Notes: generated by a model from the sequence alone, not told the origin. A DNA stretch of 64,000 nt from Pelagibacterium montanilacus (GCF_003992665.1 NZ_RZMX01000025.1:62001-126000); one strand, 5' to 3'. Positions 33,309 through 42,139 are shown, counted from the first letter of the stretch. Numbers and translations are program-made.

Positions 33309-35162
33309 TCAGGCCGCGGCCATGGCCCGCCCGCGCCCCTCGGCCTTGGCGCGATAGAGTGCGTCGTCGGCAGCCTTGAGCATCGCGTCGGCGCTCGCAT
33401 ACTGGCCCGCACTGAGCGTGGCGTTTCCGATGCTCACGGTCACCGCACCGGCAGGACTGCCGCTATGGGGAACGGCCAGCCCTTCCACGGCGCTGAGGAT
33501 TCGCGAGGCAACCGCCGCCACCCCTGCCGTGTCGGTGCGCGGCAGGATCACCGCGAACTCTTCCCCGCCAAAGCGTGCCGCCATGTCGGGCCCGCGCTGG
33601 GAGCCCTTGCGCACGCAATCGGCGACCTGGCGCAGACAGGCATCCCCCGCCGGATGGCCATAGGTGTCGTTATAGGCCTTGAAGTGATCGATATCGGTGA
33701 CGATCAGGCTGATGTCGTGGCCGTTCAGCCGGGCCTGCAGGAACTCGTTCTCCCAGGCGTGGTCGAAATCGCGCCGGTTGTGCAGCCCGGTCAGGGCATC
33801 GGTGGTCGCCAGCACGCGGAATTGCTCGGCCACATCGGCCAGCTTGGCCTCGGCCTGCTTGAGCGCGGTCACGTCCGAGACGATCACCACCGACCCGCCG
33901 GTCTCGAGCCGCCGGGACTTGATGTGCAGCCAGCGCCCGTCGGCGAGCGAAACCTGCTCTTCGCCCCCCTCGCTTGTGCGCGTCAGGACCCATTGCTTCC
34001 ATTGCTCGGGATCTCGATCCCCGATGTTTTGCTCGCCTGTGGCAAGGACCGCATCGAGGATGTCGGCCAGCAGCGCGCCGGGTTGGCGTACGTCCCCCGT
34101 GCGGGGAAAAAGCGCCTGGTAATTGGCGTTGCTGAACAGCAGCCGGTTGTCCCCGTCGAACCGCGCCAGGCCATCGGACATGCCCGAAAACAGGGTGTCG
34201 AGTTCGCTCTGCTTTTCCCGCAATTGCCGCTCGAGGGTCACCCGCTCGGTGAGGTCTTTGGTCACCCCCACCAGCCCGGCCACGGTCCCGTCCTCGTTCA
34301 GGATCGGGGTCTTGGTAGTCAGGAACGTCCGGATCCCGCCCTTGCCGGTGGGCAGCGTCTCTTCCTTGTCCACCATGGCAACGCCCGAGGCCAGCAGGGC
34401 CTGCTCCTCGTCATAGAGCGTCCGGGCGCGCTCAACCGGAGAAAAGTCGAAATCGGTCTTGCCGAAGATCGCCTTGAGCTGGCCCATATCGAGCGACGCC
34501 AGCACGCCCTTGTTGGCAATCACCAGCCTGCTGTGCCGGTCCTTGACGTAGAAATAGTCCGGGGCCTGGGCGATCGAGGCCCGGAGCATATGGATCAGCC
34601 AGCCCCGGCGCCGGCTCATCTCGATCCCGATCGCCGAGAGAACCGAAGCCAGCAGATTGAACCCCATCATAGGGAACACGGCGTCAAAGAACGCGCGCTC
34701 GCGCAACGGCGCGGGCAAGAAATAGAGCGTGATCAGCGGCGATACAGCCTGAAGCAGGCAAAACACGATAGTGGCCTGTGTCCAGGCGCCGAACTCCCGG
34801 CGCATCCAGTAAGCGAGCCATCCCGCGGCCACCCCGAAGGCGATCGTCGCAAAGCCTGCATAAAGACCCGCGCCGCCCAGCGAAAAGCGGTACGCCGCCG
34901 CGATCAGCCCGGCGATCACGCCCGCCAGTGGGTCGGCAAAAAAACCCGCCAGCCCCACCAGAACGCTTCTCAGGTCGAAAAAGAAGCCGGACTGGAACGG
35001 CACGGCCATGATCATCGTGGCGATCGCCGCCGCGCCCATATAAAGGCCCGCGCCCGCCATCCTGACGCGCCGCGGCCAGCTTCGGACCCATTCCTGGGAC
35101 AGCGCCCAGATCGCGACGAACAGCGCAACCACGGCGAAGCTCGCAAACAGTTCCTTGATCAT
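33309..35162 (-). CDS. Membrane diguanylate cyclase: 5TMR-type sensor, two PAS domains, GGDEF
   Basis: A 617-residue protein. Residues ~1-190 contain about six hydrophobic segments with AGVIAGLIAAAYRFSLGGAG, the 5TMR-LYT signature of LytS-type sensors. Two PAS-like regions follow (~200-320, ~335-440), then a GGDEF domain with RFGGEEFAVILPRT (~535) and an RxxD inhibitory site (RGPD) five residues upstream. It should be an active, product-inhibited cyclase responding to a membrane or small-molecule signal. ATG 35162 is chosen because it starts right at the first helix. Confidence 0.9.
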   Translation of the reverse strand: MIKELFASFAVVALFVAIWALSQEWVRSWPRRVRMAGAGLYMGAAAIATMIMAVPFQSGFFFDLRSVLVGLAGFFADPLAGVIAGLIAAAYRFSLGGAGLYAGFATIAFGVAAGWLAYWMRREFGAWTQATIVFCLLQAVSPLITLYFLPAPLRERAFFDAVFPMMGFNLLASVLSAIGIEMSRRRGWLIHMLRASIAQAPDYFYVKDRHSRLVIANKGVLASLDMGQLKAIFGKTDFDFSPVERARTLYDEEQALLASGVAMVDKEETLPTGKGGIRTFLTTKTPILNEDGTVAGLVGVTKDLTERVTLERQLREKQSELDTLFSGMSDGLARFDGDNRLLFSNANYQALFPRTGDVRQPGALLADILDAVLATGEQNIGDRDPEQWKQWVLTRTSEGGEEQVSLADGRWLHIKSRRLETGGSVVIVSDVTALKQAEAKLADVAEQFRVLATTDALTGLHNRRDFDHAWENEFLQARLNGHDISLIVTDIDHFKAYNDTYGHPAGDACLRQVADCVRKGSQRGPDMAARFGGEEFAVILPRTDTAGVAAVASRILSAVEGLAVPHSGSPAGAVTVSIGNATLSAGQYASADAMLKAADDALYRAKAEGRGRAMAAA

Positions 35163-35302
35163 GCCGCGCCCTGCCTCGATGGAGGGCCAGCATCGGCAAC
35201 CCATGTTAAGGTCGGGTTATCGCGGGCCGGGGGATTTGGCCAAGTTATTAACGCGCGCCTAAAACGCACCCCACTTCCCTGCCGCCGCAGAGCATGGCGC
35301 GC

Positions 35303-35363
35303 GCAACAAAACAGGGACTTGGAGCTCCTGTTCTGACTCAATCAGAACAGGATATGCTCTTAG
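35303..35363 (+). repeat. Palindromic intergenic repeat, right half only
   Basis: GCGCAACAAAACAGGGACTTGGAGCT onward, with an intact right palindrome (TCCTGTTCTGACTCAATCAG...) and end GCTCTTAG. The left hairpin is gone. TTA at 35360-35362 is the stop codon (TAA) of the minus-strand adenosyltransferase gene. Confidence 0.85.
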
Positions 35364-35953
35364 CCCTTCTTCTCGTTGCCAGTATTGCGCCCCGGCTCCC
35401 AGAGCACGTCGGCCTTGCCCGCGCCGTTGGCCAGGCGGGCCAGGACGAACAAGAGGTCCGAGAGCCGGTTGAGATAGCGCAACGCCGCCGGATTGACGTC
35501 CGGCTCGACCCGGGCGAGGCCAACCGTATCGCGTTCTGCACGGCGCGCGATCGTGCGGGCCATGTGCAGATGCGCGGAAAGCGCCGAGCCCCCGGGAAGG
35601 ATGAAGGACGTGAGGGGCGCCAGGGTCTCGTTGTTCTGGTCGATCTGGGCTTCGAGCCAGTCCACCTGCGCCGCGCTGATTCGCAGCGCCGGATAGCTGC
35701 GATCCGCATCCGACCCCGGGGTGGCGAGATCGGCGCCCAGGTCGAACAGATCGTTCTGGATCCGCGCGAGTGTCGAATCGAGCCGCGCCATGTTCCGGGT
35801 TTCGAGCCGGGCCAGGCCCAGAACGGCGTTGGTTTCGTCCACCGCCCCGAAGGCGGAAATCCGCGCATCGTCCTTGGGCCGGCGCGGCCCGTCCACGAGC
35901 CCGGTGGTGCCGTCGTCCCCGGTACGGGTGTAGATCTTGTTGAGCTTGACCAT
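35360..35953 (-). CDS. PduO-type cob(I)yrinic acid a,c-diamide adenosyltransferase
   Basis: A 197-residue enzyme that transfers the adenosyl group of ATP to cob(I)alamin. MVKLNKIYTRTGDDGTTGL is the classic PduO/MMAB N terminus with the ATP-binding loop; RLSDLLFVLARLAN near the C terminus is the trimer-interface signature. It follows the small HIG1-type gene by 9 bp. Its stop overlaps a repeat end. Confidence 0.93.
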   Translation of the reverse strand: MVKLNKIYTRTGDDGTTGLVDGPRRPKDDARISAFGAVDETNAVLGLARLETRNMARLDSTLARIQNDLFDLGADLATPGSDADRSYPALRISAAQVDWLEAQIDQNNETLAPLTSFILPGGSALSAHLHMARTIARRAERDTVGLARVEPDVNPAALRYLNRLSDLLFVLARLANGAGKADVLWEPGRNTGNEKKG

Positions 35954-35962
35954 GTCCCCCGC

Positions 35963-36160
35963 CTACCGGTCCGGGCCGAAAAAGTAGAGCGCGGCCATAA
36001 GCAGGGCCACCGCCACCGCCTGCATGGCGACGCGCGCCCGCATCAGCTTCTGGCTGGTGTTGCCCGAGCCGCCCTTGAACATGTTGTAAAGCCCCATCCC
36101 GAGGATGATCGCGACCGCCGCGACGGCGATGACGATGGCGAGATTGACGAGGAATTCCAT
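35963..36160 (-). CDS. HIG1-domain twin-transmembrane protein (65 aa)
   Basis: A 65-residue inner-membrane protein with two helices (~residues 3-24 and ~44-61) linked by a short basic loop (GGSGNTSQKLMRARVAMQ) that fits the HIG1 motif of hypoxia-induced family proteins. Related mitochondrial proteins associate with cytochrome oxidase. In Hyphomicrobiales this gene is regularly placed before the PduO-type adenosyltransferase. Only the last 65 codons of the longer open frame are used: ATG 36160. Confidence 0.8.
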   Translation of the reverse strand: MEFLVNLAIVIAVAAVAIILGMGLYNMFKGGSGNTSQKLMRARVAMQAVAVALLMAALYFFGPDR

Positions 36161-36320
36161 TCTTGTGGTCCCTGGGTTCTGGAGCGCCTGTGTCGGAGCG
36201 CGATATGTCAAAGCCTTGGCACTTTTGCCCCTTATACGCTTCAGTGGGCCGGTTGGGCCACACCCGTGCGCGGGCGGGACCGAGTGTCGCGGCGACCGCT
36301 TGCCCCAGCCCGGGCGGCCG

Positions 36321-36360
36321 TGCTCCGGACAAATGGAAAAGCTTTCCCCCGGTTCCCGGT
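36321..36360 (+). repeat. Palindromic intergenic repeat, left-half remnant
   Basis: CTCCGGACAAATGGAAAAGC then TTTCCCCCGGTTCCCGG, resembling the left hairpin of the repeat family. It ends at the stop codon of gluQ. Confidence 0.4.
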
Positions 36361-37214
36361 CAGATTCCCAGATGCGCCCGCAGATCGGCCGCGCTCCAGC
36401 CGGCCGCGCGCAGATCGGCAAGGCTTTGCGAGCCCCGGGACTTGGCGAGCTTGGCCTGTTCCGCGTCGCGCACCAGAGCGTGGTGGCAATAGAGCGGGGC
36501 GGCCAGCCCCAGAAGCGCCTGCAGCAGCACATGGATATCGGTCGCCGCGTGCAGATCCATGCCCCGTGTGACATGGGTTATCCCCTGATGGGCGTCGTCG
36601 AGCACCACAGAGAGATGATAGCTCGTGGGCGTATCCTTGCGCACCACGATCACGTCGCCCCAGCGGCCCGGATCGGCAGCCCGGCGCTTCACCGCGTCCC
36701 TGGGTGTCGGCATGGTCTCGGCGATCTCGAGCGCCCCGGCCCGCCTGATCGCTTCTCTCATGTCGAGCCGCAGCGCATGGGGCGCGCCCGCCGCGATCCG
36801 CGCGGCGCGCTCTGGTGCCCCGATGGCCCTGCACCCCCCGTGATAGAGCGGCGCGCCGTCGGGATCGGTCTCCCCCGTGCCCGCCGCGCGAATCTCGGCC
36901 CGCGTGCAAAAGCACGGATAGACCAGCCCCGCATCCACAAGCCGTTTCGCGCCCGCCCGGTAGAAATCGAAATGGTCCGACTGCCGCCGCACCGGCGCCG
37001 GCCAGTCGAGCCCCAGCCAGGCCAGGTCCTCGAGAATCGCCTCCACGAACACCTCACGGCTGCGCGCGGTGTCGATATCCTCGATCCGCACCAGCATCTT
37101 GCCCCCCAACGCCCGGGCCCAATGGTCGGTAAACAGCGCCGAATAGGCATGGCCCGCGTGCAGAAGCCCGTTCGGGCTTGGCGCGAAGCGGAAAATCGGT
37201 TGTGATGGAGACAT
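36360..37214 (-). CDS. gluQ: Glutamyl-Q tRNA(Asp) synthetase
   Basis: A 284-residue paralogue of glutamyl-tRNA synthetase that lacks the anticodon-binding domain and attaches Glu to queuosine in tRNA-Asp. The HIGH motif appears as LLHAGHAYS (~residue 18) and KMSKS as KLAKSRGS (~residue 258); CFC and YHGGC (~residues 100-125) fit the zinc site. ATG 37214 has GGAAGG upstream. Its start codon shares two bases with the start codon of the divergent alkA gene. Confidence 0.92.
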   Translation of the reverse strand: MSPSQPIFRFAPSPNGLLHAGHAYSALFTDHWARALGGKMLVRIEDIDTARSREVFVEAILEDLAWLGLDWPAPVRRQSDHFDFYRAGAKRLVDAGLVYPCFCTRAEIRAAGTGETDPDGAPLYHGGCRAIGAPERAARIAAGAPHALRLDMREAIRRAGALEIAETMPTPRDAVKRRAADPGRWGDVIVVRKDTPTSYHLSVVLDDAHQGITHVTRGMDLHAATDIHVLLQALLGLAAPLYCHHALVRDAEQAKLAKSRGSQSLADLRAAGWSAADLRAHLGI

Positions 37215-37908
37215 GGCCCTTCCACCCGATGCGTCGCACCCCCCTATCACGGCCCGCGCCGCCCATCCAGCACGGCTCGATACCTCCGAGGCGCTTGCCG
37301 CCCATCTCGAAGGGCTCGGCACCCGCGACCCCCGGCTCGCGGCGGCCATCGCCCGGGCCGGCGAGGTCAGTCTGCGCACCTCGCCGGGCGGATTTACCGG
37401 CATGGCGCGGGTCATCTGCGGGCAGCAACTCTCGGTGGCCTCGGCCCGCGCCATCTGGGGCCGGCTCGAGGCGATGGGCGCGACCACCGCGCCTGCCTAT
37501 CTTGCGCTCGAGGAGACCGATCTGCGCGGCGCCGGGCTTTCGGCCGGCAAGCACCGCACCCTCACCGGACTTGCCCGGGCGATAGAGGCCGGCGCGATCG
37601 ATTTCGATCTCGTCGACACCATGGAGCCCGACGCCGCCATCGAAACGCTCACCGCGCTCAAGGGCATCGGCCCCTGGACCGCCGAGATCTATCTCCTGTT
37701 CTGCGCGGGCCATCCCGACATCTTTCCGGCGGGCGACCTCGCGCTCCAGAAGGCCGTCGCCCACGCCCTGGACCTGCCTGGTCGACCCGCGTCCGCCGAG
37801 CTGATCGCGCTGGCCCGCGACTGGTCTCCCCATCGCGGCGCGGCGGCCCTCATGTTCTGGCGCTATTTTTCCGCCATGAAGAATTCCGATGCCTGGGACG
37901 CGCTCTGA
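37213..37908 (+). CDS. alkA: DNA-3-methyladenine glycosylase II (AlkA-like)
   Basis: A 231-residue HhH-GPD glycosylase that removes alkylated bases. VICGQQLSVASARAIWGR opens the fold; the helix-hairpin-helix is LKGIGPWTAEIYL (~residue 152) and the catalytic Asp is in PAGDLALQK (~175). The N-terminal E. coli AlkA subdomain is shortened. GGAG lies 2-3 nt before ATG 37213. The gene is head to head with gluQ, sharing bases 37213-37214 in both start codons. No LexA or Ada box is evident. Confidence 0.9.
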   Translation: MALPPDASHPPITARAAHPARLDTSEALAAHLEGLGTRDPRLAAAIARAGEVSLRTSPGGFTGMARVICGQQLSVASARAIWGRLEAMGATTAPAYLALEETDLRGAGLSAGKHRTLTGLARAIEAGAIDFDLVDTMEPDAAIETLTALKGIGPWTAEIYLLFCAGHPDIFPAGDLALQKAVAHALDLPGRPASAELIALARDWSPHRGAAALMFWRYFSAMKNSDAWDAL

Positions 37909-37929
37909 GCCCCGATCAAGGACCCCATC

Positions 37930-38595
37930 ATGACCACCACCACGCCCCCCAAGCTCTCCGGCCCCATGCTGCCGCCCGTTTCGGGCAACGCCCGCCAGCT
38001 CGTCGTCCTGCTGCACGGCTATGGCTCGGACGGGCGCGACCTGATCGCGCTCGGCCAGTTCTGGCGCGACAGCTTCCCCGATGCGCTGTTCGTCGCCCCC
38101 AACGCCCATGAGGGGTGCCCGGGCAATCCTTTCGGCTATCAATGGTTCGCGCTCGATCCCGATCGCGACATCTCCCGCCTCGTGGGCTCGCAATCGGCCC
38201 GGCCGGTCATTTTGGACTTTCTCGAAGATCTCTGGGCCCAGACCGGGCTCGGCCCGGCTGAGACGGTGCTGGTGGGCTTCTCGCAGGGCGCCATGATGGC
38301 CCTCGACACCGGCCTGCGGCTCAAGGATCCGCTCAAGGCCATCATCGCCTTTTCCGGGATGGTGATCGAACCCGAGGCGCTCAAGGGCGAGATCGCCTCG
38401 CGCCCCCCGGTGCTGCTCGTGCACGGGGACGCTGACGAGGTGGTCCCGGTTTCGGGCAGCCTCAAGGCCGAACCCTTCCTCACCGAACTTGGGCTCGACG
38501 TGCAGCTCCACATCTCCCCGGGCGCGGGCCACACCATCCCCACCGACGGGCTCGAGGCGGCGACCGCTTTTCTCGCCGAGCGCATCAACGGATAG
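37930..38595 (+). CDS. Phospholipase/carboxylesterase-type alpha/beta hydrolase
   Basis: A 221-residue serine hydrolase of the acyl-protein thioesterase/carboxylesterase family: VLLHGYGSDGRDL oxyanion loop (~residue 22), nucleophile Ser in VGFSQGAMMAL (GxSxG, ~118), Asp in VHGDADEVVP (~170) and His in PGAGHTIP (~200). Natural substrates of such bacterial esterases are often unclear. It follows alkA by 21 bp in the same operon. Confidence 0.9.
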   Translation: MTTTTPPKLSGPMLPPVSGNARQLVVLLHGYGSDGRDLIALGQFWRDSFPDALFVAPNAHEGCPGNPFGYQWFALDPDRDISRLVGSQSARPVILDFLEDLWAQTGLGPAETVLVGFSQGAMMALDTGLRLKDPLKAIIAFSGMVIEPEALKGEIASRPPVLLVHGDADEVVPVSGSLKAEPFLTELGLDVQLHISPGAGHTIPTDGLEAATAFLAERING

Positions 38596-38611
38596 TTTAT
38601 TGATAAGCTTC

Positions 38612-38641
38612 TTCACAGCCCTGTCATATCGGGCATAGAAT
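38612..38641 (+). promoter_or_regulatory. Possible promoter of the HNH gene
   Basis: TTCACA (38612-38617), 18-bp spacer, TAGAAT (38636-38641), in the otherwise GC-rich region before the gene at 38786. Confidence 0.4.
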
Positions 38642-38718
38642 ATGGCCATGGAATCGTTCCGGGCCCCACCGGACGGCGGCCAGATAAGGCCACCGCTCGC
38701 TTGGGTCCGGAGAAACGG

Positions 38719-38763
38719 CTGAGGCCCCCTTTTCCGAGGGGTTCGGAGACGGACAGGGCCCAG
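38719..38763 (+). repeat. Palindromic intergenic repeat, degenerate right half
   Basis: AGGCCCCCTTTTCCGAGG then TTCGGAGACGGACAGGGCCC. It matches the divergent right half seen at 29786-29817 better than the consensus. Weak. Confidence 0.35.
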
Positions 38764-38785
38764 CCTCCATGGACCGGAGGGTTGA

Positions 38786-39343
38786 GTGACCGTTCACGTG
38801 TCACCGCAGGCCTGCCCAGCACTTGTCCTGAACGCCGATTACCGGCCGCTCAGCTACTATCCCTTGTCCCTTTGGAACTGGCAGGACGCGGTCAAGGCGG
38901 TGTGTCTGGAGCGCGTGCACATCGTCTCGGAATACGAAAAGGTCGTGCGAAGTCCCACCTTCGAGATGCGCCTGCCCAGCGTCATCTCGCTCAAGGACTA
39001 CGTGCAGCCCGCCAAATATCCCGCCTTCACACGCTTCAACGTCTTCCTCCGCGACCGTTTCCAGTGCCAGTATTGCGGGTCGCGTCACGATCTGACGTTC
39101 GACCACGTCCTGCCCCGCTCGCTGGGCGGCCGCACCACCTGGGACAACATCGTCGCCGCCTGTTCGCCCTGCAATCTGCGCAAGGCCAACCGCACGTCCC
39201 GCGAGATCGGCATGTATCCCATGCAGAGGCCCTTCCAGCCCACCGTGCACGAATTGCACAACAATGGCCGGGCCTTCCCGCCCAACTATCTCCATGAAAG
39301 CTGGCTCGATTTCCTCTACTGGGACATCGAACTCGAGCCGTAG
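38786..39343 (+). CDS. HNH endonuclease family protein
   Basis: A 185-residue protein conserved in alphaproteobacteria. The HNH core is near residues 90-140: CQYCGSRHDLTFDHVLPRS (catalytic DH) and CSPCNLRKAN, with two CxxC pairs binding zinc. The first ~80 residues (VLNADYRPLSYYPLSLWNW) are a family-specific extension. GTG start at 38786. It may act in DNA repair or processing, but no role is established. The TAG stop (39341-39343) is the left end of a repeat fragment. Confidence 0.88.
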   Translation: MTVHVSPQACPALVLNADYRPLSYYPLSLWNWQDAVKAVCLERVHIVSEYEKVVRSPTFEMRLPSVISLKDYVQPAKYPAFTRFNVFLRDRFQCQYCGSRHDLTFDHVLPRSLGGRTTWDNIVAACSPCNLRKANRTSREIGMYPMQRPFQPTVHELHNNGRAFPPNYLHESWLDFLYWDIELEP

Positions 39344-39361
39344 AGCGTTTCCAGGAAAAGA
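39341..39361 (+). repeat. Palindromic intergenic repeat, left-end fragment
   Basis: TAGAGCGTTTCCAGGAAAAG then divergence. The stop codon of the HNH gene is its first codon. Confidence 0.7.
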
Positions 39362-39403
39362 CTGAACGCCCGGACGCGTCGGGAATGAATGCGCGCGAGA
39401 GGC

Positions 39404-39922
39404 TCAGCGCCCGCGCCGCACCTGTCCGATTATCGACCGCACCAGCAGGATGACGATGATCGCGGAAATGATGGCGTTGAACCCGGCCAGCGAAATCCCC
39501 AAGAGCTCGAACTGCACCGCGTCGCAGGGCACGATCCTGACCCCGCTGAGATCGCCCAGCATGTCCAGACTCACCGCATCGTCGCCCACGCCCGAGCAGC
39601 TCGCGGGCCCCTCGAAGATGTCCCACTCCACGCCCGTGTGGTAGATCCCCATCCAGGTGCCCCACACAAACAGCGCCGCCACCGCACCCGAAAGCCCGAC
39701 GCGCACAGTCTGGCCAAGCCGGTTCCAGCCCAGGATCACGACGGCCAGCATCGGCAGCCCGATATAGTACGGCCAGCGCTGCTCGAGGCAGAGCGGGCAA
39801 GGGTAGAGCCCGCCGATATGCTCGAAGGCCAGCGCCCCGAGGATGGCAAACAGGCCCGCCATGAAAGCCGCGTTCACAAGGTTGCGGTTGGGACCAGTGG
39901 TGCTGGGCATGTGGCGGACCAT
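39404..39922 (-). CDS. dsbB: Disulfide bond formation protein B
   Basis: A 172-residue inner-membrane protein with four helices. The first periplasmic loop has YPCPLCLEQR (CxxC, ~residue 41-44) and the second has GPASCSG and IVPCDAV, the second cysteine pair. DsbB reoxidises DsbA by passing electrons to quinone. Start M1 or Met 5 (39910) are both possible. It follows the YqaA-type gene by 11 bp. No dsbA lies in the window. Confidence 0.92.
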   Translation of the reverse strand: MVRHMPSTTGPNRNLVNAAFMAGLFAILGALAFEHIGGLYPCPLCLEQRWPYYIGLPMLAVVILGWNRLGQTVRVGLSGAVAALFVWGTWMGIYHTGVEWDIFEGPASCSGVGDDAVSLDMLGDLSGVRIVPCDAVQFELLGISLAGFNAIISAIIVILLVRSIIGQVRRGR

Positions 39923-39933
39923 CGGTGCGGACC

Positions 39934-40515
39934 TTATCTGATGTAGCGTATGGCGACGAACCCGCCGATGAGCAGGACCGTAAAGAGCGCGGTCATCAAT
40001 CCCAGACGCTTTTCGATGAACACCCGGATCGGCTCGCCGTAAAGGTATAGCAGGCCCGCCACGATGAAAAAGCGCGCTCCCCGGGAAATGATCGACCCGA
40101 TGATGAAGACGGGCAGGAACATGCCCGCCACGCCCGACGCGATGGTGAAAACCTTGTAGGGCACGGGCGTGAACCCGGCCACGAAGACGATCAGGAGCCC
40201 GTATTCGTCGAACCAGACCTGAAGCTGATCGAAAGCATCGCCGTAATGGTAGAATTCCAGGATCGGCCGGGCCAGCGGCTCGAACAGCGCGGCCCCGATC
40301 AGATAGCCAAAGAGCCCGCCCAGCACCGAGGCGATGGTGCAGATCAGCGCATTGACCCAGGCCGAACGGCGATCGGCGACCACCATGGGGATCAGCATCA
40401 CGTCTGGAGGAATGGGAAAGAACGAGCTTTCCGCAAAGCTCACCCCGGCCAGCCCCCAGCGGGCGTGCCGGCCGCGCGCAATGTTCATCGCCCAGTCGTA
40501 CAGTCTGCGCAGCAT
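39934..40515 (-). CDS. YqaA-family (DedA/VTT-like) membrane protein
   Basis: A 193-residue inner-membrane protein with four to five helices and the SNARE-associated/VTT signature FAESSFFPIPPDVMLIPM (~residue 27) and VAGFTPVPYKVFTIASG (~115). Such proteins are linked to lipid scrambling and membrane homeostasis. It forms an operon with dsbB, an arrangement seen in other Hyphomicrobiales. Confidence 0.88.
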   Translation of the reverse strand: MLRRLYDWAMNIARGRHARWGLAGVSFAESSFFPIPPDVMLIPMVVADRRSAWVNALICTIASVLGGLFGYLIGAALFEPLARPILEFYHYGDAFDQLQVWFDEYGLLIVFVAGFTPVPYKVFTIASGVAGMFLPVFIIGSIISRGARFFIVAGLLYLYGEPIRVFIEKRLGLMTALFTVLLIGGFVAIRYIR

Positions 40516-40659
40516 ATCCGGACCCGTCCGCTTTTTACGTTCGTTATCTTCTCAGCCAGCCTGGCGCATGGGGGCCACGCAACGGTATGGACGCACCGGT
40601 CCCGGCGCCGGCCACAAGGCTCGCACGCGAACACTGGCACGAGAAGGGTTGAGAAAACG

Positions 40660-40744
40660 TGGTGCCCTCCGCCGGAATCGAACCGGCACTCCCTAGGGAA
40701 ACGGATTTTGAGTCCGTCGCGTCTACCAGTTCCGCCAGGAGGGC
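40660..40744 (-). tRNA. tRNA-Leu (anticodon CAA)
   Basis: An 85-nt class II tRNA on the minus strand: acceptor GCCCTCC/GGAGGGC, D-arm with GGCGGAACTGGTAGACGC, anticodon stem ACGGA/TCCGT with loop CTCAAAA (anticodon CAA), a long variable arm (TTCCCTAGGGAG region) and T arm GCCGG-TTCGATT-CCGGC. CCA is encoded. Confidence 0.96.
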
Positions 40745-40929
40745 ACGTCTGTGCTCCATAGCGTGAGGCGCGTGCTCAAGGCAAGCCGTATGTGCGCCCC
40801 CGTTCGATCGGCCCGGCGCGCCGTCCACGCACCGGCGCTCCCCGACATTGTTCCGCCACACTGGGCCTGCTAAGAGACGACCTGCCCTGCTGGATGGCCC
40901 TTTATGGGATTGCTCATGGAGACGACACG

Positions 40930-42102
40930 GTGCCGACCCTAAGCCGCGTGCTCGCCGCACTGATTCTCGCGCTGTCCAGCGTGTTCGCCGCAATTGCCCC
41001 CGCTCAGGCCCTGCCCCAGCTTCTGGTGGACATGAGCACCGGCGAAGTGCTCCACGAGAATGAAGCGGGCGTGCCCTGGCATCCGGCCTCGCTCACCAAG
41101 CTCATGACCGCGCTTCTGGCCTTCGAAGCCATAGAGACCGGCCAGGCCTCGCTCTCGACCCCGGTCATTACCACGGCCAATGCGCTGGCCGCCCCGCCCT
41201 CCAAGATGGGCTTCCCGCTCGACACCGCCATCACCCTCGAGGATGCGCTCTACCTGCTCATCATCAAGTCGGCCAACGACATCGCCGTGGCCATCGCCGA
41301 GACCATCGGGGGGTCCGAAGCGGTTTTCGTGCAGATGATGAACGCCCGGGCCGGGCATCTGGGCATGACCGGCACCAATTTCGTCAATCCCCACGGGCTG
41401 CACGACCCCGCCCAGGTCACCACCGCGCGCGACATCGCCGTCCTCGCCCTCGTCATCCGCTCGCGCTTTCCCCAGTACGACGCCATGTTCTCAACACGGA
41501 CCGTGGTCCATGGCCAGTCGCGCTCGCACACCAACAATGAATTGCTCACCGCCTTTTCGGGCACCGACGGCATGAAGACCGGCTATGTCTGCGCGTCCGG
41601 GCTCAACATCGTGGCCACCGCCCACCGCAACGGGCGCCGCCTGCTCGCGGTCACCTTCGGCGGCAGCTCCTCGCGCGAGCGCGGAGAAATGACCGCACAG
41701 ATGCTGTTTTCCGGTTTTGCCGGCGGCTATCGCGGCACAGGGCGCTCGATCACCCAGGTCGCCAACCGCACCGATCTCGCGCCCGTCAACATGCGCCCCA
41801 ATGTCTGCGGCGCCGGGGCGGCCAGCTATACCGAGGCCCGCAAGGCCGAATTCCCCCTCGGGCTCGACGGGCAGCTGAGCTATCTGATCGACGACATCGA
41901 GCGGCCCGTGCACACCATGTCCATCATGGGCCGCCTGCGCGACGTGCCGCTCCCCCGCCCCCGGCCTGCCGACGCATCGACCATCGCCTCCCGGTTCGCC
42001 ATGCCCGAGCCCGGGCCGGCGGGCGACAGCGGCCCATCCGAATTCGCCCCCTCCGGCGGCGAGCCCTTCATCCCCCTGCCCCGCCCGCGGCCGGCACTCT
42101 GA
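40930..42102 (+). CDS. D-alanyl-D-alanine carboxypeptidase (PBP5/DacA-like)
   Basis: A 390-residue secreted S11 peptidase that trims the terminal D-Ala of peptidoglycan stems. Signal peptide RVLAALILALSSVFAAIAP; catalytic SLTK (residues 54-57), SAN (~111) and KTG (~219) motifs are all present. The GTG at 40930 has GGAG 8 nt upstream and starts right at the signal peptide; the frame is open to 40792, with an ATG at 40894, but no signal peptide would begin there. The last ~75 residues are Pro/Arg-rich with PLPRPRP repeats, replacing the usual amphipathic membrane anchor. Confidence 0.92.
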   Translation: MPTLSRVLAALILALSSVFAAIAPAQALPQLLVDMSTGEVLHENEAGVPWHPASLTKLMTALLAFEAIETGQASLSTPVITTANALAAPPSKMGFPLDTAITLEDALYLLIIKSANDIAVAIAETIGGSEAVFVQMMNARAGHLGMTGTNFVNPHGLHDPAQVTTARDIAVLALVIRSRFPQYDAMFSTRTVVHGQSRSHTNNELLTAFSGTDGMKTGYVCASGLNIVATAHRNGRRLLAVTFGGSSSRERGEMTAQMLFSGFAGGYRGTGRSITQVANRTDLAPVNMRPNVCGAGAASYTEARKAEFPLGLDGQLSYLIDDIERPVHTMSIMGRLRDVPLPRPRPADASTIASRFAMPEPGPAGDSGPSEFAPSGGEPFIPLPRPRPAL

Positions 42103-42139
42103 TCAGACGTGCCGGCTCTGACCGGCCCGAGGGCCCCGC

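Noticed and set aside
33225-35336. A 703-codon + strand frame
   Set aside because: Antisense to the PAS-GGDEF gene; no recognisable domain.
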